Assembly (NCBI GenBank): GCA_024345305.1
Contig: BRON01000015.1
Location: 186,001 to 250,000 of the forward strand
From: Mrakia gelida
Taxonomy: Eukaryota > Basidiomycota > Tremellomycetes > Cystofilobasidiales > Mrakiaceae
DNA: 64,000 bases
Direction: 5' to 3'
A program made the translations under genes and the position numbers. Numbering within the stretch: position 1 is the first letter of the stretch; each line of letters opens with the position of its first letter. Below, one piece after another: positions 63,578-64,000 of the stretch. The notes below the pieces were generated by a model. It saw nothing but the letters and a program-made list of their open reading frames with translations, had not been told where the DNA came from and did no database searches.

Positions 63578-64000
63578 ATGCTTCTCCTCTCCTCCTCCCT
63601 CCTCTTCCTCGCGTCATCAGCACACGGTTAGTACCCACTCGAACGAGAAGTCAGGACAAAGAAGGGAGAGGAAGAAGCGAAACGAGAGTCGCGAGAGAGA
63701 GCTGACCGTCGACCTCTCCCTTCCCTCTTTCACCCTTCGCGTCAATCCCAACAGCTTACCTCTCTCAGGGTTTCTTTCGTGAGTCCCATACGATCTCGCT
63801 CGTGTGTAGATGAGGCTGATGTCGAAATCTTCGTTCTTGCAGCTCTTGACTCGCCCTCATCAGCAAAGCCTTGGGTAGTCGGAGAGGTGAATCCTCCCTC
63901 TCTCTTCCTCCCCTCCCGTCTAGCCATCCTGACCTCTTTCTTTTCTCATTTCTCGAACATCAGACCAACACTCTGAGCTGGGAAGTCGGACTCTCGTCAG
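63578..64000 (+). CDS. KRE9/KNH1-like secreted protein, 5' part only
   Basis: ATG at 63578; signal peptide MLLLSSSLLFLASSAHA, then across three introns YLSQGFFPLDSPSSAKPWVV and GETNTLSWEVGLSS, cut by the window end. The order QGFFP-L, P-W-V-V-G-E-T-N-T-L-S-W mirrors the neighbour on the other strand (QGFFPVL, GWVLGETNTLSW), including intron placement, so the two are diverged inverted duplicates sharing an upstream region. Introns have GT donors and CTGAC/CTGAT-type branch sites. Confidence 0.75.

Noticed and set aside
1..64000. CRISPR arrays, prokaryotic operons, insertion sequences, plasmid or phage genes
   Set aside because: None seen; dense spliceosomal introns and the gene set are those of a fungal nuclear genome.
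1..64000. Reverse transcriptase, integrase or transposase genes
   Set aside because: No open frame carries the expected motifs; the duplications seen retain introns and lack terminal repeats by eye.

Overview
The window looks like nuclear DNA of an intron-rich basidiomycete yeast, most likely a red-yeast (Microbotryomycetes, Rhodotorula/Rhodosporidium-like) genome. The evidence is GC-rich, dense genes, many short introns (about 70-130 nt) with GTGAGT-like donors, a near-constant CTGAC branch site and a pyrimidine-rich CAG acceptor, plus a fungal gene set (RTA1, ELG1, VPS52, ATG3, ALG13, siderophore transporters, KRE9/KNH1-like proteins). Species cannot be fixed from sequence alone. Gene ends given here are coding spans from start to stop codon including introns, worked out by hand from splice signals and paralog comparison.

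Layout. 1-7 kb: an RTA1-like membrane protein (cut by the window edge), a structured-RNA candidate, a 5'-truncated F-box/LRR fragment and a UPF0658 Golgi membrane protein. 7.5-12.3 kb: ELG1, the large subunit of the PCNA-unloading RFC-like complex. 12.5-25.4 kb: a nitrogen-flavoured block with a partial ammonium-transporter duplicate, an NmrA-like pseudogene and an intact NmrA-like gene, a NIT1-type deaminated-glutathione amidase, a PAR32/AMU1-like DUF3602 protein, and head-to-head with it a full ammonium transporter, with four GATA-type motifs in the shared 1.7 kb between them. 26.4-35.3 kb: two tandem siderophore-iron transporters. 35.8-41.1 kb: a third NmrA-like gene lacking an exon, ALG13 and a decayed F-box/LRR gene. 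41.5-47.6 kb: VPS52 and ATG3, divergent over 128 bp. 48-51.3 kb: the second structured-RNA copy and an F-box/LRR gene. 51.8-56.9 kb: two tandem paralogs of an unrecognised family. 57.3-60.3 kb: another F-box/LRR gene. 61.7-64 kb: two divergent KRE9/KNH1-like secreted proteins.

The most unusual items are: (1) a dispersed RNA-gene family (two full copies plus an orphan upstream element) with stem-loops kept by compensatory change, a TATA-like box and tRNA-like A/B boxes; (2) the palindrome ACGCGT, strongly recurrent inside introns just upstream of the branch site; (3) the DUF3602/ammonium-transporter head-to-head pair; (4) the new two-gene family, one member of which carries an in-frame TAG. 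Local duplication followed by decay (F-box/LRR, NmrA, ammonium transporter) marks the whole window.
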